Positions 16,673 to 25,921 of a DNA stretch of 64,000 bases are shown here, piece by piece. Within the stretch, counting starts at the first letter, position 1. Each line of letters begins with the position of its first letter. The translations under genes were made by a program, and so were the position numbers. Source of the DNA: Flavobacterium sp. HSC-61S13. Its GTDB lineage: Bacteria > Bacteroidota > Bacteroidia > Flavobacteriales > Flavobacteriaceae. The notes under the pieces are model-generated. The model was not told where the DNA came from, searched no databases, and was given only the letters and a program-made list of their open reading frames with translations. The DNA lies in NCBI RefSeq assembly GCF_024171535.1, contig NZ_JALJZV010000020.1:1-64000 (forward strand), written 5' to 3'.

Positions 16673-17011
16673 ATGGATGAGGAAATCGAAAAAAAGAAAA
16701 GAAAATTCCAATTCCCAGCATTGCTGCGGAATCGGTTTTTACTCGTCGGGCTTTTTTTTATTATTTGGATGTTATTTATTGATAACTATTCCTTTTTAGA
16801 GCATCGGGTCCTCAACAAGATTACCAAGGATCTCGAAGATAATAAAGCCTATTTTCAAGATGAAATACTTCGCGACCAAAAGGCAGTAAAAAGACTAAAG
16901 AATGGCGAAGCCACCGAAAAATATGCTCGGGAGCAATATTATATGAAGCGAGATAATGAAGATATTTACATCATAGAGTTTGACAGTTTAACCCCTGTTA
17001 ATACGCCCTAA
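16673..17011 (+). CDS. FtsB/DivIC-like septum formation protein
   Basis: This 112-residue single-pass membrane protein has a basic N terminus, one helix at about residues 20-38, a coiled coil (40-80), and the C-terminal EKYAREQYYMKRDNEDIYIIEF motif typical of the DivIC/FtsB family. Such proteins join FtsL and FtsQ in the divisome at midcell. It lies between udk and the methylmalonyl-CoA mutase genes, an arrangement I know from Flavobacteriia. Confidence 0.8.
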   Translation: MDEEIEKKKRKFQFPALLRNRFLLVGLFFIIWMLFIDNYSFLEHRVLNKITKDLEDNKAYFQDEILRDQKAVKRLKNGEATEKYAREQYYMKRDNEDIYIIEFDSLTPVNTP

Positions 17012-17021
17012 ATCAACCCTT

Positions 17022-18404
17022 ATGACTAAAAAATTATTTGAAGATTTTGATAAAGTTTCTTCTAAAGAATGGAAAAATCTGATTCAATACGAACTTAAAG
17101 GTGCCGATTATAACGACACTTTAGTTTGGGAAAGTTTAGAAGGAATAAAAGTGCGTCCTTTTTATCATGGAGACGACGCCCAAGTGTCACATCCAATACC
17201 GACCGCGATATCAAAATTCAATATACTTCAAGACATTTTTGTCTTCGATGTTGAAAAATCGGTAAGTCGTGCTTTAAAAACCTTAGAGCGTGGAGCGGAA
17301 GTAATCCGTTTTACCATTGAAGACAAAAATATAGCTCCTGAATTATTACTGGATGCGCTACCTCTAGAAACCGTTGAGATCTTTATTGCTTTGCGTTTTT
17401 TGGACGAAGAGTATATCAATAAAATCAATCGAATCGCTGTCGAGCGCCAAGCTAATATTTGGGTTCAGGTTGATCCGATAGCTCGCTTGACGCAAGATGG
17501 AAATTGGTATGCCAATCTGGAAACTGATTTTAAAATTTTAAACCGACTACAAAAGGCCGATTTAAAAATCAAATTTTTAAGTATTGATAGCAGTCCATAC
17601 CAAAATGCAGGCGCTAATATGGTGCAGCAAATTGCGTATACCTTAGCACATGCCAATGAATATTGGAATCGCATACAACCAACCAAGCAACCTTTATTAG
17701 TGGAAGTGTCCGTTGGAACAAACTATTTCTTTGAAATCGCAAAGTTAAGAGCTTTGAGGTGGCTTTTGGAATTAGTTGGTAAAGAGTATAGCGACGATTT
17801 TAGTTTTAAAATCTTGGCTACTCCGACAAAAAGGAATAAGACGATTTATGACTATAATGTCAATATGTTGCGCACAACAACGGAATGTATGAGCGCTATA
17901 TTAGGGGGCGCGGACATCGTGACCAACTTACCTTATGATGCCCTCTATCACAAAGACAATGAGTTTGGCGATCGTATCGCACGAAATCAATTGTTGATTT
18001 TGAAACAGGAAAGTTACTTCGACATTGTGGACAATCCGGCTGAAGGCTCTTATTATATAGAAAGCCTTACGCATCAATTGGCGGAAAAAGCGTTAGAATT
18101 ATTCAAGGATATTGAATCAAATGGCGGGTTAATCACGCAATTGATAGAAGGTACCATTCAGCGAAAAATAAATGAAAGTGCTCAAAAAGAACAAGAACTT
18201 TTTGACAGTGGAAAAGAAGTATTATTGGGTACCAATAAATACCCTAATCCACAAGATAAAATGGCTCATGACTTAGAGCTGTTTCCTTTTGTAAAATCCA
18301 ATCCTCGTAAAACACTTATAGTTCCTATTATCGAAAGACGATTGGCTGAAAAAGTGGAACAACAACGATTGGAAGCAGAAAAAACAACGCTCAATAAGGA
18401 TTAG
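17022..18404 (+). CDS. mutA: Methylmalonyl-CoA mutase small (beta) subunit
   Basis: The 460-residue product resembles the catalytic barrel of the mutase but lacks the cobalamin-binding C-terminal domain, as expected for the beta subunit of the heterodimeric enzyme. It contains a CMSAILGGADIVTNLPYDALYH segment near 290 (split here as CMSAILGGAD and NLPYD) and ESYFDIVDNPAEGSYYIE near 330. The partner alpha subunit starts 4 bases downstream. Together they interconvert methylmalonyl-CoA and succinyl-CoA in propionate metabolism. Confidence 0.9.
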   Translation: MTKKLFEDFDKVSSKEWKNLIQYELKGADYNDTLVWESLEGIKVRPFYHGDDAQVSHPIPTAISKFNILQDIFVFDVEKSVSRALKTLERGAEVIRFTIEDKNIAPELLLDALPLETVEIFIALRFLDEEYINKINRIAVERQANIWVQVDPIARLTQDGNWYANLETDFKILNRLQKADLKIKFLSIDSSPYQNAGANMVQQIAYTLAHANEYWNRIQPTKQPLLVEVSVGTNYFFEIAKLRALRWLLELVGKEYSDDFSFKILATPTKRNKTIYDYNVNMLRTTTECMSAILGGADIVTNLPYDALYHKDNEFGDRIARNQLLILKQESYFDIVDNPAEGSYYIESLTHQLAEKALELFKDIESNGGLITQLIEGTIQRKINESAQKEQELFDSGKEVLLGTNKYPNPQDKMAHDLELFPFVKSNPRKTLIVPIIERRLAEKVEQQRLEAEKTTLNKD

Positions 18405-18408
18405 AACT

Positions 18409-20532
18409 ATGAGAAAGAATTTACAACATTTAAAACTGGAAGTTTTAACTCCTGGAGCATCTGTCTCTTCAGAATTTACTACTGCAGAAGGTATACAAGT
18501 TAAAGAAAAGTATACACCAGAAGACATTGAAAGTTTGGAGCACATCGGTTTTGCAGCTGGTTTTGCACCCAACTTAAGAGGCCCATACGCTACGATGTAT
18601 GTGCGCCGACCTTGGACCGTTCGTCAGTATGCTGGATTTTCTACCGCAGAAGAAAGCAATGCTTTCTATAGAAGAAATTTAGCTGCAGGACAGAAAGGTT
18701 TATCCGTAGCATTTGACTTAGCAACACACCGTGGCTATGATTCTGATCATGATCGCGTGGTAGGTGACGTCGGTAAAGCCGGAGTGGCCATTGATAGTGT
18801 TGAAGACATGAAAATTCTCTTTGATCAAATCCCGCTCGATGAGATGTCGGTATCTATGACCATGAATGGTGCTGTATTGCCAATTATGGCTTTTTATATA
18901 GTAGCCGCTATTGAGCAAGGAGTTGATCCAAAATTGTTATCCGGTACGATTCAAAACGATATATTAAAGGAATTTATGGTACGTAATACGTATATCTATC
19001 CGCCTACACCTTCGATGAAGATTATAGCCGATATATTCGAGTATACGAGTAAAAATATGCCGAAATTCAATTCCATTTCCATTTCCGGATACCATATGCA
19101 AGAAGCTGGAGCTACAGCAGACATTGAGTTAGCCTATACTTTAGCTGATGGTTTGGATTATATTCGCACGGGCTTGGCCGCAGGAATGAAAATCGATGAA
19201 TTTGCACCGCGTCTCTCTTTCTTTTGGGCGATTGGGATGAATCATTTTATGGAAATTGCAAAAATGCGTGCAGGCAGAATGTTGTGGTCAAAATTATTGA
19301 TGCAATTCAAACCTAGCAGCGACAAATCATTGGCCTTACGAACACATTGTCAAACCTCTGGTTGGAGTTTAACCGAACAAGATCCGTTTAACAATGTAGC
19401 TCGTACGTGTATCGAAGCAGCGGCGGCGGCTTTTGGAGGAACCCAATCGCTACACACCAATGCCCTTGATGAGGCCATTGCTCTTCCTACGGACTTCTCA
19501 GCACGTATAGCGAGAAATACACAGATCTTTTTACAAGAGGAAACCAAAATAACCAAAACTGTTGACCCTTGGGCGGGGAGTTTTTACGTAGAACACTTGA
19601 CCCATGAGATTGCGCACAAAGCTTGGGCATTGATCGAAGAGGTTGAAGAGTTAGGAGGCATGACCAAAGCGATTGAAGCGGGAATTCCGAAATTGCGTAT
19701 CGAAGAAGCTGCTGCTAGAAAACAAGCCCGTATTGACAGCGGACAAGATACTATAGTTGGTGTGAACAAATACCGCTTGGAAAAAGAAGATCCACTTCAT
19801 ATCTTAGAGGTAGATAACGAAACGGTACGTAAGCAACAATTAGAGCGTTTGGCTCATATCAAAGCCACTCGTGATAACGACAAAGTAAAAACGTGTTTAG
19901 CACAATTAACGGCAAGTGCCCAATCCGGGCAAGGCAACTTATTGGAGCTTGCAGTTGAGGCCGCTACACATCGTGCAACTTTAGGAGAAATTAGTGATGC
20001 TCTTGAAGAAGTTTTTGGTAGATTTAAGGCACAAATAAAATCTTTTAGTGGTGTGTATAGTAAAGAAATAAAAAATGATGCCAGTTTTGCCAAAGCAAAA
20101 GAATTGGCCGATAAGTTTGCTAAAATTGAAGGTCGACGACCGCGTATCATGATTGCCAAAATGGGTCAGGATGGTCATGACCGCGGTGCCAAGGTGGTAG
20201 CTACAGGTTATGCGGATGTAGGATTTGATGTGGATATAGGTCCGCTTTTCCAAACCCCAGCTGAAGCTGCTAAACAAGCTGTAGAAAATGATGTACACAT
20301 TTTAGGTGTATCATCGCTTGCTGCAGGACATAAAACTTTGGTTCCGCAAGTCATTCAAGAATTAAAAAACTATGGAAGAGATGATATTATGGTAATTGTT
20401 GGAGGAGTAATCCCTGCACAAGACTACCAATTTCTCTTTGATACGGGTGCAGTAGCCGTTTTTGGTCCTGGTACCAAAATCAGTGAAGCCGCAATCACCA
20501 TCCTCGAGATCTTAATCGGAGATGCTGAATAA
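18409..20532 (+). CDS. mutB: Methylmalonyl-CoA mutase large (alpha) subunit
   Basis: The 707-residue catalytic subunit has the TIM barrel with RPWTVRQYAGFSTAEESN near residue 65 and TPSMKI near 200. The C-terminal B12 domain carries GQDGHDRGAKV, the DxHxxG cobalamin-ligand motif, near residue 590, followed by SSLAAGHKTLVP and VGGVIP. It isomerises (R)-methylmalonyl-CoA to succinyl-CoA with adenosylcobalamin. It is full length and ends at a strong terminator just before the prophage. Confidence 0.95.
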   Translation: MRKNLQHLKLEVLTPGASVSSEFTTAEGIQVKEKYTPEDIESLEHIGFAAGFAPNLRGPYATMYVRRPWTVRQYAGFSTAEESNAFYRRNLAAGQKGLSVAFDLATHRGYDSDHDRVVGDVGKAGVAIDSVEDMKILFDQIPLDEMSVSMTMNGAVLPIMAFYIVAAIEQGVDPKLLSGTIQNDILKEFMVRNTYIYPPTPSMKIIADIFEYTSKNMPKFNSISISGYHMQEAGATADIELAYTLADGLDYIRTGLAAGMKIDEFAPRLSFFWAIGMNHFMEIAKMRAGRMLWSKLLMQFKPSSDKSLALRTHCQTSGWSLTEQDPFNNVARTCIEAAAAAFGGTQSLHTNALDEAIALPTDFSARIARNTQIFLQEETKITKTVDPWAGSFYVEHLTHEIAHKAWALIEEVEELGGMTKAIEAGIPKLRIEEAAARKQARIDSGQDTIVGVNKYRLEKEDPLHILEVDNETVRKQQLERLAHIKATRDNDKVKTCLAQLTASAQSGQGNLLELAVEAATHRATLGEISDALEEVFGRFKAQIKSFSGVYSKEIKNDASFAKAKELADKFAKIEGRRPRIMIAKMGQDGHDRGAKVVATGYADVGFDVDIGPLFQTPAEAAKQAVENDVHILGVSSLAAGHKTLVPQVIQELKNYGRDDIMVIVGGVIPAQDYQFLFDTGAVAVFGPGTKISEAAITILEILIGDAE

Positions 20533-20538
20533 ATGATA

Positions 20539-20570
20539 AAAAACACCGAACTTATTCGGTGTTTTTTTTT
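20539..20570 (+). terminator. Terminator after methylmalonyl-CoA mutase
   Basis: AACACCGAA and TTCGGTGTT form a stem around CTTA, followed by a run of T. It lies just after the mutB stop codon and is the last host element before the prophage end. Confidence 0.9.
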
Positions 20571-20609
20571 AAACTCGATATAACCGACAACGTATTATCC
20601 CCCCTACAA

Positions 20610-20711
20610 TGAAATGTACAATAAATAAATATGATAAAAAGGTCGAAAACGTCAATGAAATCAAGGGTTTAATATAAAGTAAGGTCGAAAGATAAAATAA
20701 ATGAAATGTAC
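20610..20711. repeat. Left-end transposase-site repeats
   Basis: Three sites lie exactly 46 bases apart: TGAAATGTAC at 20610, TGAAATCA at 20656 and TGAAATGTAC at 20702. GGTCGAAA recurs between them at 20641 and 20683. The right end has the same motif inverted, which suggests MuA-type transposase binding sites. Confidence 0.7.
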
Positions 20712-20817
20712 TATTAACTTCTAATAAGTATCATATTACTACCGATTACATAAGTATTAATTACTATTTAATAGGCTTAAATAAATTATTACTGCAAAGA
20801 TCTACTTTCTACTTCTA

Positions 20818-20850
20818 AAGAGCCGTAAAACAAGTGTTTTACGGCTCTTT
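20818..20850. terminator. Terminator-like hairpin in the left end
   Basis: AAAGAGCCGTAAAAC and GTTTTACGGCTCTTT form a 15-bp perfect stem. It lies about 280 bases downstream of the repressor gene and probably insulates the prophage left end. Between it and the left terminus (20712-20817) I see nothing else. Confidence 0.7.
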
Positions 20851-20947
20851 GTGTTTTAATAATAGTCTTTATATTCTTCCGAAAAATAAGTAATTAAAAG
20901 CCATTTAAATAGTTTTTAAAATATAAATAAAACGTAGAATATTGTTT

Positions 20948-20983
20948 ATGGGTTGCCCAATGGGTTGCCTCATGGGTTGCCTC
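20948..20983. repeat. Three tandem 12-bp repeats
   Basis: ATGGGTTGCCCA is followed by two copies of ATGGGTTGCCTC with no gaps. They lie between the left-end hairpin and the repressor gene. They could form a tiny frame (MGCP, MGCL, MGCL), but a protein-binding array is as likely. The remaining sequence to 21127 shows no gene. Confidence 0.6.
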
Positions 20984-21127
20984 TTGAATACATGAAAACA
21001 ACTCGAAACAAACCCCTTAATAACCAATATTTCATTGAACAAATAGTAATTCAATAGATATCCCCCCCTTTAATACAATGTTTACTTATTTACAGACCGC
21101 GTAAGTTATTGATAAACAGGCAATAGT

Positions 21128-21814
21128 CTATCCGTGAATACGTATTGACGCGCGCACAAGTCCAATTGCGGCTATTTGATTTAATCTAATGTCTCTTGAC
21201 GAGTGATGTTGATTTTGAGAAACTAATTTTATATAATCATCCCCTAATTCTGATTTTTGTACAAATTTCACTGTCTTATATGTGTTGCTCTCATCTAAAA
21301 ATATACTTAGAATATACATCTCACCAAAAAACAAATTAGTTGTGTCCACCCTTTTAAAAGCAATGATATCCCCACTTTTCAATAGTGGATACATACTATC
21401 GCCTGTAGCATATATAGCTCCGTCACAAGACGGTAAATTTGGAATTGTCAAATAGTCGATGATTGCATCATCGTTCCCATTACTCATTAGGGGAACTAAG
21501 CCTAATGTTGCTTCTAAATTGAACAATGGAACTCGTTGTAAATCATAAACTGCATCTGCTGTTTTTCTAGAGGAATGTACTGACTCTGTAGTTAATGAAT
21601 TAGGATTATCCTTAAACATGGACCCATTGCCTGTAATTAACCACTCTAAATCCAAATTAGAGTAAACCTCTAATATTTTTGTTATTTTATCTAATCCAAT
21701 GCTTTTTGAAATGCTGTTAACATATCCATTTGATGCATTGATTGATTTTTCAAATGCTGAAATAGTAATATTGTGGTATTCCGCAAGCTCTTTTATCCTT
21801 TCTTTTATACTCAT
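21128..21814 (-). CDS. Phage repressor, HTH plus S24 peptidase-like domain
   Basis: The 228-residue protein has an N-terminal helix-turn-helix (residues 5-60) and a LexA/CI-type S24 domain. GDSMYP near residue 140 holds the serine and TVKFV near 183 the lysine of the dyad, so RecA-stimulated self-cleavage and SOS induction are plausible. It is transcribed leftward, away from the early genes, as in Mu. Twin palindromic operators lie just upstream. It is predicted to keep the transposition genes silent in the lysogen. Confidence 0.85.
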   Translation of the reverse strand: MSIKERIKELAEYHNITISAFEKSINASNGYVNSISKSIGLDKITKILEVYSNLDLEWLITGNGSMFKDNPNSLTTESVHSSRKTADAVYDLQRVPLFNLEATLGLVPLMSNGNDDAIIDYLTIPNLPSCDGAIYATGDSMYPLLKSGDIIAFKRVDTTNLFFGEMYILSIFLDESNTYKTVKFVQKSELGDDYIKLVSQNQHHSSRDIRLNQIAAIGLVRASIRIHG

Positions 21815-21836
21815 AATCAGTGATATATAAATTTTA

Positions 21837-21890
21837 TAGAGAATTACTCTATATATATTTGTTTTATTAGAGAATTACTCTATATATTTG
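21837..21890 (+). promoter_or_regulatory. Early promoter with two repressor operators
   Basis: TAGAGAATTACTCTA occurs at 21837-21851 and again at 21868-21882, 31 bases apart or about three helical turns. Each is followed by TATATTTG, at 21854 and 21883. The second -7 box with TTG at 21859 makes a rightward promoter with a 21-base spacer. Repressor dimers on both sites would block it. Confidence 0.75.
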
Positions 21891-21965
21891 TAAAACAAAA
21901 TAACAGCAAGTATTTACAGGTGTAAAGATAGTTTATTTTGAAATGTGAAAAATAAGGAATCCCGT

Positions 21966-22163
21966 ATGAAACAAATTTTATTACATCCATCGGATAGAGA
22001 AAAATTAGCAAATGAGTTTGCTGTATCTCGTCAAACAGTCTACGCTGCGTTACGGTATTTTAATAATAGCCAAACAGCTCAAGCGATTAGACAACGATCA
22101 AAAGAACTACTACTAAATGAATCGAATAAGGTTCAAATATCTATAAACGAAGACGTCGAATAG
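21966..22163 (+). CDS. Small HTH regulator, Ner-like position
   Basis: The 65-residue protein has a helix-turn-helix segment, KLANEFAVSRQTVYAALRYF, near residues 13-32. It is the first rightward gene after the early promoter, where Mu has ner, which turns down early transcription. Sequence similarity to Ner itself is not evident. ATG 21966 is preferred to the GTG at 21945. Confidence 0.6.
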   Translation: MKQILLHPSDREKLANEFAVSRQTVYAALRYFNNSQTAQAIRQRSKELLLNESNKVQISINEDVE

Positions 22164-22194
22164 TACAAAAGCAATAATTAGTTATAAAATTAGT

Positions 22195-24324
22195 ATGGCA
22201 CAATTAGAAATACCTTTTGAATATCAAAACGAAACTCTCGGTGTGAAGTTGAAGTTTTTAGTTTCGGATGAAAACAAAGCACATAAAGAAAGCCTTTGTT
22301 TAATCAGATATAACGCTTTATACAAACGCTTAAAAAGTGATACCTGTTGCGAGCGGGAACTTCGTCGTGCATCGTTAGGTTTTGATGCTTTGATTGAGTT
22401 TAATTCTTTAGTGCAAGAATGGCGCGATGCCTTGGTATTCAAGTTTGGAAAACCCAAAGAAGAAATTAAACAATCTTTTTTTGCTAAACATTATTTATCA
22501 GACCGTAAGGCTTTTGATTTCTTTTGTGCACACCGTTTCGGAGACGATGACAATAAAAAATTAGATCCGGAAGTAATCGAATTGTACACTTACAATGCCT
22601 CTGTTTTGAATACAGTTATAACTGTTAAAAACAATAGAAAAGCCTACGTGAGAGCATTAGGAACAACTGGGAGTATTGATATTTGGGAAAGTTTGAGCAA
22701 CGATGTAAATAGTTATCAAGACGTCAAACACGATTTACCAACGACTAAAGACAGTTTAAGGCGCAAGGTCACAAGGTACATCAATGAAGGATATCTCTCA
22801 GTGATTTCAGGTAAGTATGGTAAAAAGAATGCAGCTAAAGTAAAAGAGAAAGAACAATTGGCCTTGCTAGAGGAATTACTGAACAAACATCAAAATTTGA
22901 ATAACGAACAAATTTCTGATTTATACAATACAGTAGCAAAGAACTTGAAATGGAAAACTATCGAAGTTGGAGTAGTTGCTCTCAAACGAAAAGAATTTGA
23001 CTTGTTTGTTTTTGCGGGTCAACATGGCGAAACTAACTTAATGCATCAAAAGCACATGCAAATTAAGAGAAGTAAACCAAGTGCTGCAATGTTGTACTGG
23101 ACCATGGACGGTTGGGATGCTGAGTTACTTTATCAAACCACAACTCTTGATAAGAACGGCAATAGTGTTACAACTTACACCAACAGATTAAACGTAGTAA
23201 TGGTATTAGACCCTTTTAATAACTATATCATCGGTTATGCAATAGGAACCAACGAAAGCCCTGCTTTAATAAGACAAGCTTTAAAAAACGCGTTAAACCA
23301 TACCAAAGAATTATTTGGAACACGTTTTAAGCCATATCAATTACAAACGGATCATTACCAAAAGAAGAACTTACAACCAACCTATGAAGCAGTAGCTCGG
23401 TATTTCACACCTGCGAAGGTTAAAAATTCAAAGGCTAAAGTAATTGAGAACTTCTTTGACAAGTTTAATGAGAGAAATTTCCAAGCCACATTAACTCCTA
23501 ACTGGTCTGGACATAATGTAACCTCGAAAACAGAGAACCAAGTCAATGGAGATTTTTTAACTAAAATTAGACATTCCTTTCCCGATGAAAAAGGTTGTAT
23601 TCGTCAAATTGAAATGGCGATTGAAAATGAAAGAGCCTCAAGAGTCGAAGCTTATGTTCAAAGCTTTATTGAATTCCCTCAAGAAGACAAAATGGAAATG
23701 ACGATTAATAATTTTCTACGAGCATTTGGAGCTGTTACTGGTTTCACTAACAAGTTTGATGGTTCAGGATTAACTCCTAAGATAAATGGTATTGAAAGAT
23801 ACTACGACACCTTTGATTTGACATTTCGAAAGCATATGCATGAAGACTGGATGATACGATATGACCCTGATAATCTAAGTGAAATATTGGTAAGTAATGC
23901 TGAAAGTTCCAATGGGAAATTCAAGAAAGAACTTGGGACATTAGAATTTATTCTCACAGAGAAACACATTCAGCCTATGGCCCTGTATGATCAAGAAAAG
24001 ACCGATTCAAGTCAACGCCAATTGGTATACGATTATAATAAGAGAATGAATGAAGAAATAATCAATAGAAGTATTACTCGACATGAGACACTTGAGGGAT
24101 TATTTGATGGCAACCCTCAATTGGATACTTTAAGAAAGTTTATGATACCTGATTCGAAGGGACAACATAAAGATCAGAAATCAGCGCAAAGAATTCAATC
24201 GGCTCAAAAGATTTTAATCAGCCAAGAGAAAAAGCAACATAAGGAACAAGAAGCGACTTGGTCAGATTCTCAAGATCAATATTTAAAACAAAAAGTTAAC
24301 CTCTCAAAATACCTAGAATTATGA
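22195..24324 (+). CDS. MuA-type DDE transposase
   Basis: The 709-residue protein is the recombinase. The RNase H-like core holds MDGWD with Asp at about 305 or 308, LQTDHY with Asp 386, and KVIENFFDKFNER with Glu 418, matching the DDE spacing of MuA (269, 336, 392). The N-terminal 250 residues should bind end sites. A Mu-type beta-barrel region and a Lys/Gln-rich C-terminal tail follow, the latter likely to contact the MuB-type ATPase. It drives integration and replicative transposition. Its stop overlaps the next start (ATGA). Confidence 0.9.
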   Translation: MAQLEIPFEYQNETLGVKLKFLVSDENKAHKESLCLIRYNALYKRLKSDTCCERELRRASLGFDALIEFNSLVQEWRDALVFKFGKPKEEIKQSFFAKHYLSDRKAFDFFCAHRFGDDDNKKLDPEVIELYTYNASVLNTVITVKNNRKAYVRALGTTGSIDIWESLSNDVNSYQDVKHDLPTTKDSLRRKVTRYINEGYLSVISGKYGKKNAAKVKEKEQLALLEELLNKHQNLNNEQISDLYNTVAKNLKWKTIEVGVVALKRKEFDLFVFAGQHGETNLMHQKHMQIKRSKPSAAMLYWTMDGWDAELLYQTTTLDKNGNSVTTYTNRLNVVMVLDPFNNYIIGYAIGTNESPALIRQALKNALNHTKELFGTRFKPYQLQTDHYQKKNLQPTYEAVARYFTPAKVKNSKAKVIENFFDKFNERNFQATLTPNWSGHNVTSKTENQVNGDFLTKIRHSFPDEKGCIRQIEMAIENERASRVEAYVQSFIEFPQEDKMEMTINNFLRAFGAVTGFTNKFDGSGLTPKINGIERYYDTFDLTFRKHMHEDWMIRYDPDNLSEILVSNAESSNGKFKKELGTLEFILTEKHIQPMALYDQEKTDSSQRQLVYDYNKRMNEEIINRSITRHETLEGLFDGNPQLDTLRKFMIPDSKGQHKDQKSAQRIQSAQKILISQEKKQHKEQEATWSDSQDQYLKQKVNLSKYLEL

Positions 24325-25259
24325 TAACAGCAAAGCAAAAACTAGAAATCACCGAAGCTTTAAATAAATATATCGCTCAGTATAATATTTCTGCGAATGA
24401 AATTGTAAAGCGATCTGGAGTAAACGAAAGTTATATTTCTTCCATTAGAAATGGTGACACAACTGTCGGGAAAACTGATATCAAAGATAAATGGTATTTA
24501 ACGCTTGCAGAATTTATTGGATTTAAACTGGTTAAGCAATATTGGTCAATGGTTGAAACACCGCAAATGTATAGAATGTTTTCAACGTTAGAAGATGCTA
24601 AAGAAAATGGGTTGACAAATATAATTATTGGAGAAACGGGATGCGGTAAATCTTACATATCCGACATATTTATGCAAGCAAACCCAGTTGATACTTTTAA
24701 AATAGTTGTAGGCTCTTTGGATACTATAGGCGATTTATTAGATAAGATCATCGACGTCTTAAAAATTGCTACTCCAAAAACCAAGTCAAAGAAAATCGGA
24801 GAGATTGCAAAGAAGTTAAAGCAATTGCGATTAGAAGGCCGAAAACCGCTCTTAATTTTTGATGAAAGTGAATATATGAAACAACCAGCACTATGTTCTA
24901 TGAAAGAGTTATATGATGCCTTACAAAATATTTGTGGCATTGTGTTAATCGGTACCAACCAACTTACTGACAAGCTTGATAAGCTACGAAAAAAGAACCG
25001 TGATGGGATTCCCCAATTTTACCGCCGTATAAAATTCGGTATTAGAGAACTTCCAAATATTGATAGAAGTTTTAAAATGTTCCTTGAAAACATTGAGGAC
25101 AAAAAACTGCGTCTATTCTTAAAACAAGAATGTGATAATTATGGGGAGCTACACGATGTATTAGTGCCTGCAATGCGAGAAGCTGACAGAACTAATCAAC
25201 CATTGACAGAGGATTTTGTAAGAACTATTCTCGGAATGCCAAAATTGATAGCCTCATGA
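24321..25259 (+). CDS. MuB-type AAA+ target-selection ATPase
   Basis: The 312-residue protein has an N-terminal helix-turn-helix (residues 8-50, NISANEIVKRSGVNESYIS), Walker A GETGCGKS at 104-111 and Walker B LLIFDESE near 176. This is the MuB architecture: ATP-dependent DNA binding, delivery of target DNA to the transposase, and target immunity. It overlaps the transposase gene by 4 bases and the next gene by 4, so the three are translationally coupled. Confidence 0.85.
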   Translation: MITAKQKLEITEALNKYIAQYNISANEIVKRSGVNESYISSIRNGDTTVGKTDIKDKWYLTLAEFIGFKLVKQYWSMVETPQMYRMFSTLEDAKENGLTNIIIGETGCGKSYISDIFMQANPVDTFKIVVGSLDTIGDLLDKIIDVLKIATPKTKSKKIGEIAKKLKQLRLEGRKPLLIFDESEYMKQPALCSMKELYDALQNICGIVLIGTNQLTDKLDKLRKKNRDGIPQFYRRIKFGIRELPNIDRSFKMFLENIEDKKLRLFLKQECDNYGELHDVLVPAMREADRTNQPLTEDFVRTILGMPKLIAS

Positions 25260-25921
25260 AAAGAAAAAGAGCCTTGACAGTCGCGAATATATTAGCGACC
25301 AAAATTGAAAGAATAGTTTTTAAAGGAAGATTCTACGATGTGTTTGATCATCCACAAAAAAAAGGACGTTGGCTAGTTTGGGGATTGAGTTCGAGTGGTA
25401 AAAGTTCCTTTGTGATGCAGTTGGCTAAAGAATTTTCAGAAACAGAAAAAACCTTATTGGTCACCTTAGAAGAGGCTGTTGATGATGAAAATTTACAAGA
25501 TAGATTGCGTCTGTTTCAGATGCAAGATGTTAAAAAGAATTTTTCCATTGTTGATGACAACCTCGAAGAGCTTAGTGAAAGATTAAGAAAGCGGAATAGT
25601 CCTCAGGTAGTAGTTATTGATTCTGCGGTTTACTTCTTTTTAGAATATACTTTCTCGGACTATTTAAAGTTTACCCGAGAATTTAAAAACAAGACAATAA
25701 TATTCACAGCACATGCCAATGGGCAGTGGCCTAAGTCGGAGTTAGAAATGAAAATCATGTACGACGCCACACAAAAGGTTTTAGTTAGCGGTTATTTAGC
25801 TACTAATAAAGGAAGGAAATACGGACCACATAGTACTCAATACGTGGTTTGGCAAAAAGGATATGAGGATTTACACGGACGAAAAAAAGACAACCAAGAT
25901 GAAAACACACCAACTCCTTGA
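25256..25921 (+). CDS. Second P-loop ATPase of the transposition operon
   Basis: The 221-residue protein has Walker A GLSSSGKSS at 43-51, a TLLVTLEEAVDDENLQDRL segment (as TLLVTLEE) near 68, and Walker B VVVIDSAV near 118. The short core and the strand order suggest a RecA/RadA-like ATPase and not a MuB paralogue. Mu has no counterpart at this position. It overlaps the MuB-type gene by 4 bases. It might load or remodel proteins on the transpososome or help in replication; this is inference. Confidence 0.65.
   Translation: MKRKRALTVANILATKIERIVFKGRFYDVFDHPQKKGRWLVWGLSSSGKSSFVMQLAKEFSETEKTLLVTLEEAVDDENLQDRLRLFQMQDVKKNFSIVDDNLEELSERLRKRNSPQVVVIDSAVYFFLEYTFSDYLKFTREFKNKTIIFTAHANGQWPKSELEMKIMYDATQKVLVSGYLATNKGRKYGPHSTQYVVWQKGYEDLHGRKKDNQDENTPTP

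Noticed and set aside
19350..20298. Several minus-strand ORFs inside the mutB gene
   Set aside because: They are shadows of a well-conserved gene in other frames, with composition typical of antisense reading.
20579..20585. TATAACC at 20579 and 54803 (and ATTAT at 20594 and 54796) as target-site duplications
   Set aside because: The matches are short and AT-rich, and would place the ends at unequal distances (about 24 and 15 bases) from the TGAAATGTAC sites, without TG...CA termini.
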